In this document: positions 1 through 12,564 of the stretch, piece after piece
Layout: each line of letters starts with the position of its first letter
Numbering within the stretch: the stretch's first letter is position 1
NCBI RefSeq assembly: GCF_947179165.1
Contig: NC_077244.1
Coordinates: 16,192,949-16,256,948 of the forward strand
Source: Solanum dulcamara
Lineage: Eukaryota; Streptophyta; Magnoliopsida; Solanales; Solanaceae
Direction of reading: 5' to 3'
DNA: 64,000 nt
Notes under the pieces: generated by a model
Databases searched by the model: none
What the model saw: the letters and a program-made list of their open reading frames with translations, nothing else
What the model was told of the DNA's origin: nothing
Program-made: the position numbers and the translations under genes

Positions 1-2688
1 TATCATGTTATCATATACGGCATCATATCATCGTATGCGACTAACCTCGTATATCATCATCGTATATCCGGTTCACTCTGGGGCTCGGGGTCACAAATGT
101 ATCCCTATACTTTCATATGCATGCCTACATAAAGTGTCTGGCCCTTTAGTGAGGGACTCGGTGAAAGAGTAGTGTACGTCTATAGCGTACCATCATCATA
201 TAGTAAAATATGCCGAGGAACATTCGGCCCGATCCGTAATTTAAAACAATGCCGAAGAAGATACGGCTCAATCCACATTTTCCATTATATCATTATATGT
301 ACATATCCGGCCCGAGATGCGGTGACGAGCATCATCACATACGTCGTCATCATATGCTTCACTTTATCGTATACGATATTTCATCCTCGTATACTTCTTA
401 TATATATATGTAGCCGGCCCGGGACTCGGTGAACGAATAGTAAAACTAGGCACGATCGCATTCCCGACCCTCTTATGGGACTCGGAGTAAGATGGGTTAC
501 TGGGTGATCGAATAGAGTAGTGAGAAACTATATGCAACTAAGTCATCTTTTGAGACTCAATGAAATAGTCAAGTGAATCGTCACCTGAAGATTAGAGTAG
601 TAATCGTCTTAAGTATCTTCTAAACATCGTTACGGAGCATATCAACTGGAGTTTCAGGAATCGTAGACGTGTATCGAGACAAGGTTAAACAGCTTATAGA
701 AGTAGAGACATTTGTCGTCACAGAGACTTTAGGAATAGGAGCTGACACATTCAAGTATTATTCAGCAGATAGGAGACTCGAGGGTAGTTTAACTATTTTA
801 AGAATTCTAATACCAAGTAGTAAACAAAAGTCACAATCATACCTGGAGCTTATAATTAGAACTACCTCCACCTCATATCATATGCTATTACATTTATACT
901 TAAGACCTTCCAAAAGAAAGAACAGACAGGCTCTACATATACTACTATTCATGATCTAGTATACTGGAAAGGCAATAACTCAACTATTACAGGAGTCTTA
1001 ACATTACAAAGTGAATACCATTATGAATTACATTTGGAGTTTCATGAGTGGAATTATCCCCACATTTCGTATACACAGAATTCATAACTTATACCTAAGA
1101 CATGCCAAAAGTAAAGAAGAATAGCTCTACATACTTATTTCATAAACACGCCAAAAGAAAGCTTCATGTACCTTGTATGGACTTCTCTTAATCACGTCCA
1201 CATCGTTGTCCTCGAAACCTATTTAACATGGAAGTAATGTAAGTATTAACAACCTTGTACTTTTCAGCAACTTAGACTACCCACGAGTATTCATAACATT
1301 CACCCCTTCGCTCGCCTTCTCGACTAGTTCCTTAACTAGTTAAGATGTTAACGAAAATCAGGCAGCACCTCCCCTATAATGTTCCCTATCCGAATTCCCA
1401 ACCATGTTATTAGAACCTACATCCAACCAACAATGCAACCAGAAGCCCATACATATACATATTACGACAAAATTACTCAATATAAACCCCCAACAATTCA
1501 CTCGAAACTAAGATACCAAAACTAGAGTTTTTAATCTTTCTTTCGCGAATTCTTTAATTGCAAAAGCGGAGGGTCATGTGGCTACAACCAGAAGATACCC
1601 CACCTCATTTAGAGAAATTTTAGACCCTTCAACACGCCACAACATAACCAGCAGCAGCCCCTACACGTACAACACCTTATTTCGACAACAACTTAACTAT
1701 AGAGATTCCAAATTCGTTTATTTCGAGCGCCGGACTTTTCAAACCTTTTCCCCAACTACCAGAAGATCCTAAGGTGTGTAATACACCCTAATTTAACCTC
1801 ATAAACTTCAAATTATAGGGGAAGAACTTACCTTTCTCGAAATTGGCTAGAACTCGCCGAAATCGCGCCTCAGATTTTTTTTAACGTGTTGAATCGTCAT
1901 GGCAGCTTGCTGTCCGTTTTTTGGCTGCAAAAAACTCTAATTTTACTCTAATAATACGTCCATATCATCGTGGTTTATTCTATATAATTAATTTACGGAA
2001 CGAAATCTGGACTTACCTTATTTTTCTCCCAAGCCGTCGCAATTTTCTCCTTAGCCCTAGGGTTTGTTTTCTCACGTTGCTGCTGGAAATTTGTGAATGA
2101 ACTGAAGTCATTAGGATACATATCAACTTATATAGGTGGTCCCAAGGGGTGACACATTTCATACCCTAAGGGGGACACATGTCCAGCACTTATTGGGCCA
2201 CCGTATCCATGCATTCCATGTGGGGATGCCACGTGGCAGTGGGGCCCACCCCCCAAGCAGGTGGGTCACCTACTTGATCCCAAGAAGGTGAGTCACCTGC
2301 TTGATTAGGTGCTTCCACGTGTCACCCTCCCATTGGCTGTACCGTGATTTTTTTTTCCTCCTCGTGGGTTCGTAATCTCGTTTGTAATCTCGTCTCACTT
2401 TAAGAGCCTATGAAACCCTTGCTACGTAAGCTTGGTATGTAAACAAGTAACTCACGTATGTGAGACTTCTAACTTAGTAGTTTACGTAGATAAGTCGAGT
2501 CCTATGACCCGTTACTTGGCGTCCAACTCCTTCTGACTCCTCTTGACCCTATTTCCAACCTTCCCTACCATGGGTGTCACATTCTCCCTTCTTAGAGTTG
2601 TTTAATATGGTCATAACTTAAGTAGCTCACATACTAGCTTCTAAGTAACTTAAGGAACCTTCTGAGTTCAGAGATGTGGGGTGTAATA
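1..2688 (-). mobile_element. Family A Gypsy LTR, partial (cut by window start)
   Basis: Non-coding LTR of the long-LTR family A. It aligns by eye with 30999-33012, 36658-39930 and 58027-61534: the same phrases on 'gggactcggtga', the same 'ctagttaaggcgttaacgaa'-like block and the same G-box-rich tail. On the minus strand it would begin near 2688, where the plus strand ends GTGTAATA against GTGTAACA in the other copies, and it runs off the left edge. Whether it is a solo LTR or part of a full element cannot be told, because its other end is outside the window. No coding capacity is seen. Confidence 0.75.
2127..2300 (-). promoter_or_regulatory. U3 promoter block of LTR A copy 1
   Basis: Minus-strand TATA-like CCTATATAAG at 2127-2136. 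Upstream in that orientation lie two degenerate copies of the TGACACGTGTCA-type palindrome (about 2148-2185) and the paired 'caggtgggtcacc' inverted motif (about 2256-2305). The same order is present in all four family A LTRs, which supports a shared core promoter. Function is inferred. Confidence 0.5.
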
Positions 2689-3152
2689 AGAGGGTTGATG
2701 AGGGTCCCATAGGTTGGGAATATTTCAAACTTGCATTTCTTGATCATTTCTCCTACTTGAGTTAAGGGAAGCAAATATGAGAGAGTTCATTAATATCAAG
2801 AAAGGAACCATGAGTGTGAGAGAGTATGCCCTCAAGTTCACTAAGCTATCAAAGTATGCTACTTCTTTGGTTGCCAAACCTCATTTTTGAATGAGCTAAT
2901 TCATGTCGGTGTGTCCGACGTGGTTTCTAAGCAATGCTTAACCATTATACTTGTGAGATAAATAGACATATCCCAGTTCATGACATGTTTTGAACAAATT
3001 GAAGGAGAGAAGCTTAAGGAGATAAGGATGAAAGACTCCAAGAGGGCTCATTTTGAAGGTGGATTCTCAAATACTAAGACTAATGGTTGTAGTTTCCATT
3101 TTTTACAAGGACAAAGATCCCTAGGGAAAATGTTTGACAAGGATAGGGTACT
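2689..3152 (+). pseudogene. Gypsy gag remnant
   Basis: Degenerate capsid-type Gag reading frame. One frame reads KKGTMSVREYALKFTKLSKY, the motif also seen in the family C gag at about 6180 (GRMSVREYARKFTKFSKY). A second piece at 2980-3150 (start MTCFEQIEGEKLKEI) matches the region before the Gag zinc knuckle. Stops and frame changes interrupt it. It is bounded on the left by an A LTR and on the right by the C LTR, so it is a target fragment between insertions. Confidence 0.6.
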
Positions 3153-5436
3153 TGTAATAACCTATACATTGAAGAGTCAAAATGAAGGAACAAAATTTTG
3201 AAAATAGATGAAATGAGCTCCTACGATTCATTGTACAAGTCATAGAAACTCCTATGAGTCATAGTACTGACTTGTAGGATGGAGGTTGAGGTTGTAAATC
3301 TATCTAAGTATGATAATAGGTCTAGGAGTCAAAGTTATGACTCGTAGAAGTGAACATGAGTCATAGTTACGACTTGTAGGAAAACTTCAGATACTCGGGG
3401 TTTGCAGGGTTTATGACATACAGGATAAGTCATGTTTAAGACTCGTAGGAAGTATTATGACTCATAAAAATGAGTCATAAAGAAAATTTAGAGTCTTGGT
3501 TAATATGGGTCTTCTCAGATCCTGCAACAACGAGTAGTTTATATGACTTGTTGAACTTTCTACTATCCATAGGGTCGACTCATAAGGTCAGTCCGACCAG
3601 TTTTTAAGAGGGGTGTTTTTGTTGTTCCCTATGTTTTAACTTTAAAGAGACATCATTTTTGGGATTGAATCTAAACTATCTTAAGAACCTAAGCCTTCCC
3701 AAGCCCCTCATTTCAACAGAAAAGTCATTTTGATCCAATCCATTCTTGGATTTTACCTAACCCACTATGTCCTTTGTTTAATACCCAGTTTCAGGATTGG
3801 GAATCTTGAATTGAAAATTCCTCACATTAACTCCCTACACAAAATCCTTCCCCCTAAAGGTTTCTCCCAAGGGTTTCCTCTTTCAATCTAGTGTTTCTTT
3901 CCCTAAAGATCTTCAAGTCTCAATTTTCAAGCCTACATTAGGGATTTTTCCCCAACGTATGTGGATTTCTTGGGTTCTTCTATCCATGGAGACCAAATAT
4001 ATTTCTAACCTATCAACTTAAATTCCAAATTGTGAATGTTATGGGTTTTAATATCATAATTTCTAAGTGCATATATTATTGAATATTTGAAGCATATTTA
4101 CGTATGTTAGCTTAGATTGGTCCTTAATTGGATGAAATTAATGATTTCTATCGAAGGTCCTTTTGTGAAGGCATGAAAGGAGTTTTAAAGTGAATTGGTG
4201 GGTTTTTGCAAGTATGTTTTAAATTTATGAATTCCATCACTCTCATGAATGCAAGTATTGATGTAAATAATTTGAATTTGAATTGGCTGAACCCACCATT
4301 TTCTACCATGACTTTTAAAGAATGTTGAATCGGATGAAAAGGGTTCTAACCCAATGTTTACAAAGGTTTATTTACTACAAATTTGAAGGGCTTTGAAGAA
4401 TGATTGAATGATGATGAAATGGTTTCTTAGCCCAGGAATGGATTCTATGTGGTAAAGACAATTATCACATTTGAATCATCGAGTTTTAATGAGCTATTTT
4501 ACTGAATGATGAATTGATGGCTCAAAGCATATGTATGCTTATATTCTTATGTTTTATGAACTATTCTATGGGATATGACTTAGCACCGAATGAGTCTTAA
4601 GGTGGGGTTTAGTAAGGTAATCCTAGTAGCAACCTCTAGTTTCTTTAACTACGTGCCAACATAGGATCCCTTACAGGCTTAGGCTAAGGGATCCACAAAT
4701 AACCCACATGTTAAAGAAATGAATGAAGTTTGATGGAGTTTTATCCAGCAAGTAGTCTTCCCATGACAATGTAGGGGATTCTAATGGATTCTATGTAATA
4801 GCTCGAATGGTCTTAGATGTCGGTTAGAGTCATATTCCCACAAATGAATATTTCAAGCGTTACTCATATTGACTACTTATGAATGCATCTACTTATGTAC
4901 CTTATTTTATAATTATTTAATGTTTTCATTGAATTGCATACCTACATATTTAGTACATTAAAAGTACTAACGCATAATCGTTTGCCTACATGATATCACT
5001 ATGTAGGGACCGACGTTGCTTCACATTCAGCTTCATGTGGCTAGATGAATTCGTTGAAGGCTACTATTTTGGTGAGTTCTCATGTTTGGGGAACAATATT
5101 ACTTTTCTTTTCTAGCTTATGTTATGTAAAGACTTTGGATATATTTGATGGTACTTATTTCCATTTTTATTGAGGGTGAGCTAGGGACATGTCTTTGCCT
5201 TCGTCAAGTGTATAAGTAGAGGTATGTTTGGACACAAATGGATGATAACTTGAGGTTATTAATGACTCATAATTGATGATATTCTCCCTTTGTCCCATAT
5301 TTTATTTTTATTTTTTTTCTTATTGTTTATCGTTATTACTTATCAAGGATAATGAATGCTAAGAGGCTTGGGTGAGGTACCTCTGGGTTATTCATTCTTC
5401 ATATCATGTCTAGGCCCCTAGACTTGGATCGTGACA
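3153..5436 (+). mobile_element. 5' LTR of family C Gypsy element
   Basis: Runs from TGTAATAACC (3153) to GATCGTGACA (5436), giving TG...CA ends, and is followed at once by a tRNA-iMet-type primer binding site. About 2,284 bp, non-coding. The five bases before it are GTACT. The matching duplication at the far end is not found because the element has lost its 3' part. An inverted relative lies at 6890-8101. Confidence 0.8.
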
Positions 5437-5440
5437 AATT

Positions 5441-5458
5441 TGATATCAGAGTCCAAGG
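5441..5458 (+). other. Primer binding site (tRNA-iMet type), element C
   Basis: TGATATCAGAGTCCAAGG differs from the usual plant TGGTATCAGAGCC-type initiator-tRNA complement by a few bases and starts 5 nt after the LTR end. This fixes the LTR boundary and the plus orientation. Confidence 0.8.
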
Positions 5459-5652
5459 TTTTGAATGATACTCAGAGTCTAACGTACCGCATCGAATAGG
5501 GTCTTGTTCATAGTTGTGAAGTGCGCCACAACTATAAATATGAGACTATGGGACGTTTAGGAAAGTTTTCCCTTCTTTCATGATTCATGTCGTGCCCTAG
5601 AGTTATCCTAAGATTTCCTCTAACTAAAAAATCATTTTATGTCTTCTAGATT

Positions 5653-6676
5653 ATTCCTCCTAGAAGAGTACCTCAACCTAGATCAAGGGTTGAAGATGAG
5701 GACCAACCTCCTCCTGTTCCCGAAGCTCCACGTCATGAGGAAGGATTTACACATGCAGAATTGCGAAACATCATCACTTTCTTGGCCCAAGCCATAGCAA
5801 ACCAAACTAACCAAGGCATTGTTCCTCTTCTTCCTCCTCCCCCTCCTCAAGTTACTACTCCATATTCAATGATTCGGGATTTCAAATAGATGAATCTTCC
5901 CAAATTTGATGGTTCTAAAGTAGATGAGGACCCTATAAACTTCATTGAGGAAGTTTATAAGATTCTGGCTATCATGGGAGGGCCTCCAAATAAAAAAGAA
6001 GAGTTTGTGGCCTATAAACTCAAGGGCATGGCAAGGATTTAGTATGAGCAATAGGTTGTTGAGAGGGGTGAAGATATAGAATCTATAGAATGGGAGGAGT
6101 TCAAGGGTGCTTTCTAAGATCGCTTCTTTCCTTTAGAGTTGAGAGAGGCAAAGATTCAAGAGATCATCAATAATCACCAAGGGAGAATGAGTGTAAGGGA
6201 ATATGCCCGAAAATTCACTAAATTTTCTAAGTATTCACCTTATATGGTCTCCGATCCAAGGGAAATGATGAGCAAATTCATCTCTAGCTTTTCTAGTTTG
6301 GTATCCATGGAATGCAAGATGGCCATGTTGGTCTAAGAGATGGATAACTCCTAACTCATGACCTATGCGGAACAAATTTAGGAAGAGAAGTTGTGGGAGA
6401 GGTCAAGAGGGTTTAAGAAGGCTAAAGATGATGGTGGAGGGTTCAATCACAAAATGTCTGGATATAGTGGCGGTGGATAGGGTCAAAGTGGGAAATGATT
6501 TATAGGGAAGGAAGTGTGGGAAGATTCAAAAAGAGGAATTCTTAGACGGCTCCAATACATGCTTCAAGTGTGGTAAATTGGGTCACCAAGCAAGAGATTG
6601 TAGAGGTGGTAGGCCTCAAGGACAAATTTCTTATAGTCAACAAGCTCAAGGGAGTGTCAAATGCATGAACTAATTT
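5653..6676 (+). pseudogene. Gag of element C, degenerate
   Basis: Capsid/nucleocapsid gene of a Tekay-like chromovirus. The start reads IPPRRVPQP where relatives have MPPRR, so the ATG has become ATT (5653-5655). Readable blocks follow in order: NLPKFDGSKVDEDPINFIEE, GRMSVREYARKFTKFSKY (about 6184-6237) and, in another frame, the zinc knuckle CFKCGKLGHQARDC (about 6560-6601, CX2CX4HX4C intact). Several in-frame stops (for example 5887, 6040, 6334) and at least one frameshift before the knuckle make it non-functional. Confidence 0.8.
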
Positions 6677-6682
6677 TTTGCC

Positions 6683-6860
6683 TTGAATGGGATACAAGAT
6701 GTTGAGCAAGCACCCGATGTTGTGACCGGTACATTAAAGGTTTTTGATTTCAATGTGTATGCATTATTAGATCCGAGTGCCAATTTGTTGTTTGTTACTT
6801 CATTCCTTGCTAATAGGTTTGATGTGTTACCCAAAATGTTATTCTTCAACGAGATGAACT
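6683..6860 (+). pseudogene. Retroviral-type aspartic protease fragment, element C
   Basis: Start of the pol region of element C. VFDFNVYALLDPSANLLF matches the Gypsy protease active-site region, in which relatives have LLDPGA; here Gly is replaced by Ser. The frame continues as VTSFLANRFDVLPKMLF and then similarity stops at about 6860. It runs straight into reverse-oriented LTR sequence, so the rest of pol is deleted. Confidence 0.7.
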
Positions 6861-6889
6861 ATCCACATGGAGGTGAATATGGAGAAACA

Positions 6890-8101
6890 CCATTCCCTAC
6901 ATGGGGATATCATGTAGGAAAATAAGTATGTGTTAGTACTTTAAATGTACTAGTGTGTAGGCATGCATTAATATTGGGGAAACATTAGAACATTGAAATA
7001 GTATGGAATCTAGTGCAATGCATGCACAATCAATCAAGTTAATAACATTTAAAACATTCATTTTGTTGGAAGATAACCATAACCAAAATTTAGGACCATG
7101 CGAGCTATTATATGGAGTCCAATATAATCCCTACGTTGGCACGACAGACTACTTGCTGGGTAGAAATCGTCAACTTTATTCATTTCTTTAACATTTAGGG
7201 CTATTTATGAATCCACTAGCCTAAGACTATAAGGGCTCCTATGTTAGGATATAGTTAATGAGACAATGGGTTGCTACTAGGATTTCCTTACCGAATCCCA
7301 CCAGAATTCCCTATTCGGTGGTAAGTCAATCTAACAGAATAGTTTAATATAACATAAGAATATAATCATTTACATAACTTTATATCATTAAAGAATCATT
7401 AGGTATAATATCTCATTAAAACTTTTCTTCAATTCACACAAGTAAGAATTGGCCTTTCACAAGTAGAATCCATCATTTCATAATCATTTCATCATTCTTT
7501 CCTTTCATAAGGCACTCTTTGATAATAGACATTACTTTCATACACATTCATTTGAATTCAAAAGTTTTCAATTCAAACTTTATTAAAACAGAGTGAAACT
7601 AGGTGGGTTCTGTTCAATCAACTTTCAAATAATTTAAATCGATCCTAGCATGCATGAGAGTAATGTAATGCATCAATTAAGACATCTTTAGAAAAACACA
7701 CCAATACACTTTAAAATTGCTTTATTGACTTCATATAAAGACCTTTACGTCAAATATTTTATGCATTTAATAGCAAATATAAACTAAGATAGCCACAAAT
7801 ATTCAATAACTTATACCTTTGGAATAATTATATGAAAACCCATAAATTAACCATTTGAAATTGAGTTGCTAGGTTAGAAAAATACTTGGGGTCCATGGGT
7901 TGAGCAACCCATGAATGAGAACCACATACCATGGGGAATAAAGCCCTAATGCAGCTCTAAAAATGATGACTTGAAGATCTTGAGATGGAACCATAAATTT
8001 GCAAGATGAAACCCTTGGAAGAGCTTAAGAGGATTTTTTTTATGTTTGACTCTAAGTGTGAGAAAGAGGGATTCGGGATAGCTTAGGGTCCTTAGATAGG
8101 G
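6890..8101 (-). mobile_element. Family C LTR fragment, inverted
   Basis: Reverse complement resembles the interior of 3153-5436. For example TATCATGTAGG...GTTAGTACTTTAAATGTACTA mirrors the block at about 4960-5010, and 7600-7960 mirrors about 3960-4330. It is moderately diverged. Both outer ends are truncated: the left by the C protease fragment and the right by a B-type LTR starting at 8102. No coding sequence. Confidence 0.65.
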
Positions 8102-8416
8102 TGTCATGACCCGAGTTAAGGCCTAGTCGTACCACAGCGATTGAAATCCCGAAGAGCTCCTACCAACACTCTTGACATATCATAAAACATATATAAGGTG
8201 AAGTAACTGCGGAAAATAACATAAGAAGGAGTATAGATCATGAATCATAAAGAGTATGAGAATTTGACAACATACACTCTAAATATATGTCCAACAAAAT
8301 GCCTCTACTTCCTGAAAATGTCGGGGGCTTAGACATGCCCCTAGCTCAACCCCAATATAAAAGAAATACATGTCTTAGGATATACAACTCATCAATTGTC
8401 CTCAATGGATGAGGAA

Positions 8417-8421
8417 TCACC
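8417..8421. repeat. Target-site duplication TCACC (left)
   Basis: TCACC directly precedes the D LTR and recurs directly after it at 11280-11284. Confidence 0.85.
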
Positions 8422-11279
8422 TGTCACGACTCGAATCTGCGCCATAATGGCGCCTACTATAACCCCCGAGTAGGCAAGCCAAATCCAAAGTAAGAGGAAG
8501 TCAAACTTTAGATTAATTAAAGAATAAATAACATAAGAAGTCAGAAGTAATACAAATCTAACAAAACAAATAGAGCCAAGGTATGGATATGTAAATACGA
8601 TATAAAATATAAAGAAAGGCCCGAAAGTTGCGAAATATAACAGATTGACACTAGACCAAACACCAGACCTGGTGTCATCTATAAAGATTCTAGTAAGTAC
8701 AAAAGCTGACAATATATATAAATATACAACACAGAAATGACTGTCCAAAGTACAAAATACAAGTAAAAAAGAATATGTAACAAGTCTATGAACGTCAACA
8801 GCTCACCACAATCCAGATCAGGTACCACCATGGATGATCAGGCGCGCGCTGGGGGTGGCTCAAACTAGGAGCTACATCAAAAAGATGTAGAAGTACAGTA
8901 TGAGTACCAAAATATGGTGTACTCACTAGGAAACATAAGCCAACCAAGGTTAGCAAGAATAAAAATATAATAAGCAGCACGATGATAGAACTAGTAATAA
9001 GGAGGAAGTATAAAATTATAGTTACGGGAAAAAAAGGTATGGAACGAATCATACATGACCAAGTAAATACCAAATAAATAGGTTAACATATTAATATTCT
9101 CAAACCAAAAAATACCATAGAGATGCATCAATGTAAAATAGTAGATATTAGTAAATATTTCCTTAAACGTACCATGGGATGCCCAAAATTCACACCTCGA
9201 GCTTCTCAATAAGGGTAATAATAATAATAACCTGAAATGTGTAACTACGGGCGACCCAAAATTCACACCTCGAGCTTCTCAATAATAATAATAACCCAAA
9301 ATATATATTAATAAGTTGCCCAAAATTCGTACCTCAAGCTTCCCAATATGAAATGCCATAATAAAATATCACTGGTGTTTCCTTAATAAAATCCATAACC
9401 TTATTCACCAACCAAAAGCCTAAATCTCATCATTTTATTCCTCCTTTAAAATGGGTTTTTAACACCGGCGAGGCAAATCAATACAAGTAGTATGCCAAAA
9501 TCATATATCATTCGAGCAAAGTAAAAATCTCATTAAGCGCATCGAATCACTAACCTAAGACTCCGGTGTACCGAAAGCATGACCTCGGACCCAACATTTC
9601 AATATCAAGGTAAATAAGACACAAGCATAATCCAAAATTCATACCAAGTGGCAATCGAAACTAAACAAGTTAAAACACGACATCCTAGGTCCAAATTGCC
9701 TAGAAGTGATTTCTAAGGATTCTAAAAAAAGCAAAACAAGTCAAGATATCACATAGACTAAGTATCCAATGGCTAAAACCCCAAGTTAATTAGTAACGAT
9801 GATCATCGACTTCAAATTTCTTAATGGGATATCAACTCTTAAGTCATCAACCCAATCATGCATTTGTATCAAAATATACCAATTCTAACCAAACCAAGTC
9901 TAGAAAGAGTAAGCCATAACCTACACTAACCACTAAACTTGATCCTTTCCTTTTTGGGCCACATCCAAACGATGCACTCTATCAAATTATTGATGAACAC
10001 ATCAAAACAAGGCCAACGATACCCATATTTCTATAGGTAAAAAATGAACTAAAATTGGGTCAAAATTTGACATTTGGACCCATGCACGAAATCAAAAAAC
10101 CAACTCCATCACAAGGACCCAAATAGCTCAATGAACTTGTGCTCTAAGAATAGGCACATTCCGAGCAGTGGAAGAGCTCAAACAACCCTACCAAATTCAA
10201 TACCTAGAATAGCTTTAAAATGCAAGAAACAACAAAAATTATGCAAAAATTATGAGATTTTTAGGATGGAAAAGGGTCACAGAATGTCCACACAATAATT
10301 TCCAACACACCAAAAAAATGATCATAAATTGTGAAGAATTACTCTCCAAATCACTCTTTTTCTACGTCACAAATGGGACTTAGACTACTGAAAATGGGCA
10401 TTTAATTCACTGAACTCAATGATTTTATTCATCGCAATTGCGAGGCTCTATCCCACGATCTCAAGGACTGAACAAATTACCCTTTGCAATTAAAACACTC
10501 ATCCTCATGATCGCAATGACCAATGAGCTTGTACTTCACAATCGTGACCCTTAGGTCACAAACGCGAAGGGAAAAGTGGCCTACACCAGCAGTTCAACTG
10601 CTGCTGAAATTTGAGGAATGAGATTTCACTCCGATGGGGGTTCAGAATTCATTTGGAACTATGCAAATACAAACGGACCATGGTACCCAACCAAAACTGA
10701 TATTACAAACTCAGTGAAATCAACAAATTTTCCAACGGAGATCATTTCATTTGAATATTGACCAAAGTTAACACATTTCTAAAAAAGCATTCAAAATGCA
10801 AAAATGGCCTAAAACTCATTTTTATCACCTAGGGAACCGAAACAAAGGTCGTTCTAGACCAAACTTGGCATTCCGAACCTAACTACATTGATAGAAGTTT
10901 CATCCGAATGCATTTGCTCAAAATGTTAACCGAAGTCAAACTTGGTTAAAACTTTAAAGTTAGAATGAAAAATCGCACAAACTCAAATGGAAGACTCCAA
11001 AACCCAAACCAACCTTCCTTCTAGACTAAAAAGGACCTTTCGGAGTTGAAAGAGCCATCATAATTCTAATACGATGCCCGAATCTCTAGATATTGACTAA
11101 AGTCAACTCTTTCAAACCTTATGCCTTAAAAATATCCAAACTACCTCAAAAATCAACCGAACATCTTGGGAAGTGTGCCACCCATACCAACATCACATAA
11201 AACCTATAAAGAAGTTACAGGAAGGGTTAAAATGGTAAAAATATGTAAAGGCATGAAAATGACCTTGAAGGTTATTACA
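8422..11279 (-). mobile_element. Solo LTR, family D
   Basis: TG-starting (TGTCACGACTCG) and CA-ending (GGTTATTACA) 2,858-bp LTR, with no primer site, polypurine tract or coding region. It is flanked by the perfect 5-bp duplication TCACC and interrupts a B-type LTR that resumes on the other side. It is related to 56426-58026, sharing 'gagtaggcaagcc' versus 'cagtaggtaagcc' and 'agtatgagtacca'. Minus orientation is inferred from that relative, whose primer site reads on the minus strand. It most likely arose by LTR-LTR recombination. Confidence 0.85.
10432..10443. repeat. 12-bp palindrome TCGCAATTGCGA in LTR D
   Basis: Perfect palindrome in an AT-rich LTR. The same layout, TCGC-N4-GCGA, occurs in the related LTR H at 62623-62634. 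Confidence 0.8.
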
Positions 11280-11284
11280 TCACC
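11280..11284. repeat. Target-site duplication TCACC (right)
   Basis: Right copy of the 5-bp duplication flanking the solo D LTR. Confidence 0.85.
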
Positions 11285-11843
11285 AAAAACTTCACAAAAT
11301 AAGCCCTAGCATCCACGTGTGGGAACGTGATCCTCATCCCCTACATTATGAAATAATGTAGGCAATAATATGTGTTAGTACATTTGAATGTACTAGGTAC
11401 GAGGGCATAACATGTAATATAAATCATAAAATGCAGTAAACTAATGAGTACATAATGAAGAGGATAAGTAAAGTCAGAAGTAAAGCATAGTGATCAAAGC
11501 ACTTGAAAGGGCATAGTTGAAATAATGAAATTACATAAAAAGTCATACATATATGGGATCGAACCACAAACAACAATAAGACCATGCGAGGTATAACATG
11601 GAATCCCAATGTCTCCCCATATAATACAAGAAAGAGGAATATACTTGCCAAGGTAGAATTTACCCCGCTAGGCGGTTCATGTACATACGCTATATGTGGA
11701 TCCATTACCTAAGCCATGAAGGCAACCTATGGTGGCACGTAGTTTAAGAGACTTGAGTCTGCTACTAAGGATTTTGGTAGAGCCCCCACCTAATATCCAC
11801 TCGATGCTAAGTCAAATTCCACGGAATACATAACATAATAAAC

Positions 11844-12564
11844 TGTACGACCCCAAAATTTGGGAAGTTAGAAAACGAGGATCAAAACATGATAATTCAG
11901 AAACCTATAATTTTGGCACTAGGTGATGACCAGGAAGACTATTACTGGTTGTGGTGGGCACTACACCTCATGGTGAGCCACTATTTTGGTGACCCTAAAG
12001 TTTAGACCTGCAGGGTGAGGTCCACGAAAGGGCACCACAGACTATGGTGAACACCACGGTTCCTAAAGCCCTCCGTGGTGACCCCTCCCCTAAGACCTAA
12101 AATAATAATCCCAAGACAAGGACCATGATAGAATACCACGGGTTGTATGACCCTTCACGGAATGTGGTGATCTCCGTGGTGGTCACTCCTGCAGGTTACC
12201 CTGAAGGGCCTGTACCATGCCCATGGTCATTGAAACATGGTGCACTCCACGGATCATGAAGTGTCCCATGGAGGAAGTTCTGAAACCTTTTGCCTACAAC
12301 TCCCAAAATCCAAGCCCAAGTCAATCATCACGGACACCACCACGGGCTGTGGTGAGCAACATGATTCATTATGGGTCTTACTTAGTGAGTTCTACTTATA
12401 GTATATAAAGGGGTGTTGGGTCCAAACGAACACACAAGTGTATATCGAACCTACAAGAAAGCTTAATTAGGCTTTGGATTGATTCTCAATGAATTAAATT
12501 ATTCATACTTGTTGCAAGGAGTTGAGTATGTTTATATATAAAACAATTATATCAAAAATGATAT
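11844..12564 (+). mobile_element. LTR fragment E with U3 promoter
   Basis: Starts TGTACGACCCC at 11844 where the B-type LTR breaks off. It is rich in paired 'ccacgg/ccgtgg' motifs (for example 11950-12160 and 12330-12360), and a TATA box follows at 12402. The reverse complement of 63850-64000 shares a recognisable stretch with 12240-12380 ('caagtcaatcatcacggaca'), so E is related to the U3 of the LTR at the window end. The right boundary is uncertain. The 63-codon frame at 12217 is not taken as a gene. Confidence 0.55.
12402..12410 (+). promoter_or_regulatory. TATA box of LTR E
   Basis: TATATAAAG about 560 bp into the LTR, followed by a GC-richer start region and a plausible transcript start near 12430. 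It matches the usual U3/R layout. Activity is not shown. Confidence 0.5.

Larger units (their letters stand above)
8102..11843 (-). mobile_element. B-type LTR, split by a solo D LTR
   Basis: Two pieces (8102-8421 and 11285-11843) of one LTR. It starts TGTCATGACCCGAG and carries the B hallmarks: 'tcatatcataaaacatata', 'ggcttagacatgcccctagctca', and at 11340-11400 the block 'cctacattatgaaataatgt...gtgttagtacatttgaatgtac'. These are seen again at 18780-18980 and 24640-24850. It is truncated at 11843 where sequence E begins. The middle is the solo LTR 8422-11279. The small reading frames here are not coding. Confidence 0.7.

Noticed and set aside
172..432. 86-codon plus-strand reading frame
   Set aside because: It lies wholly in LTR A repeat text and similar stretches in other A copies have different frames. 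No protein-like composition.
8392..9266. Three overlapping minus-strand frames, some hydrophobic and membrane-like
   Set aside because: They fall inside the D LTR and its edge, overlap each other in different frames, and gain hydrophobicity from AT-rich DNA.
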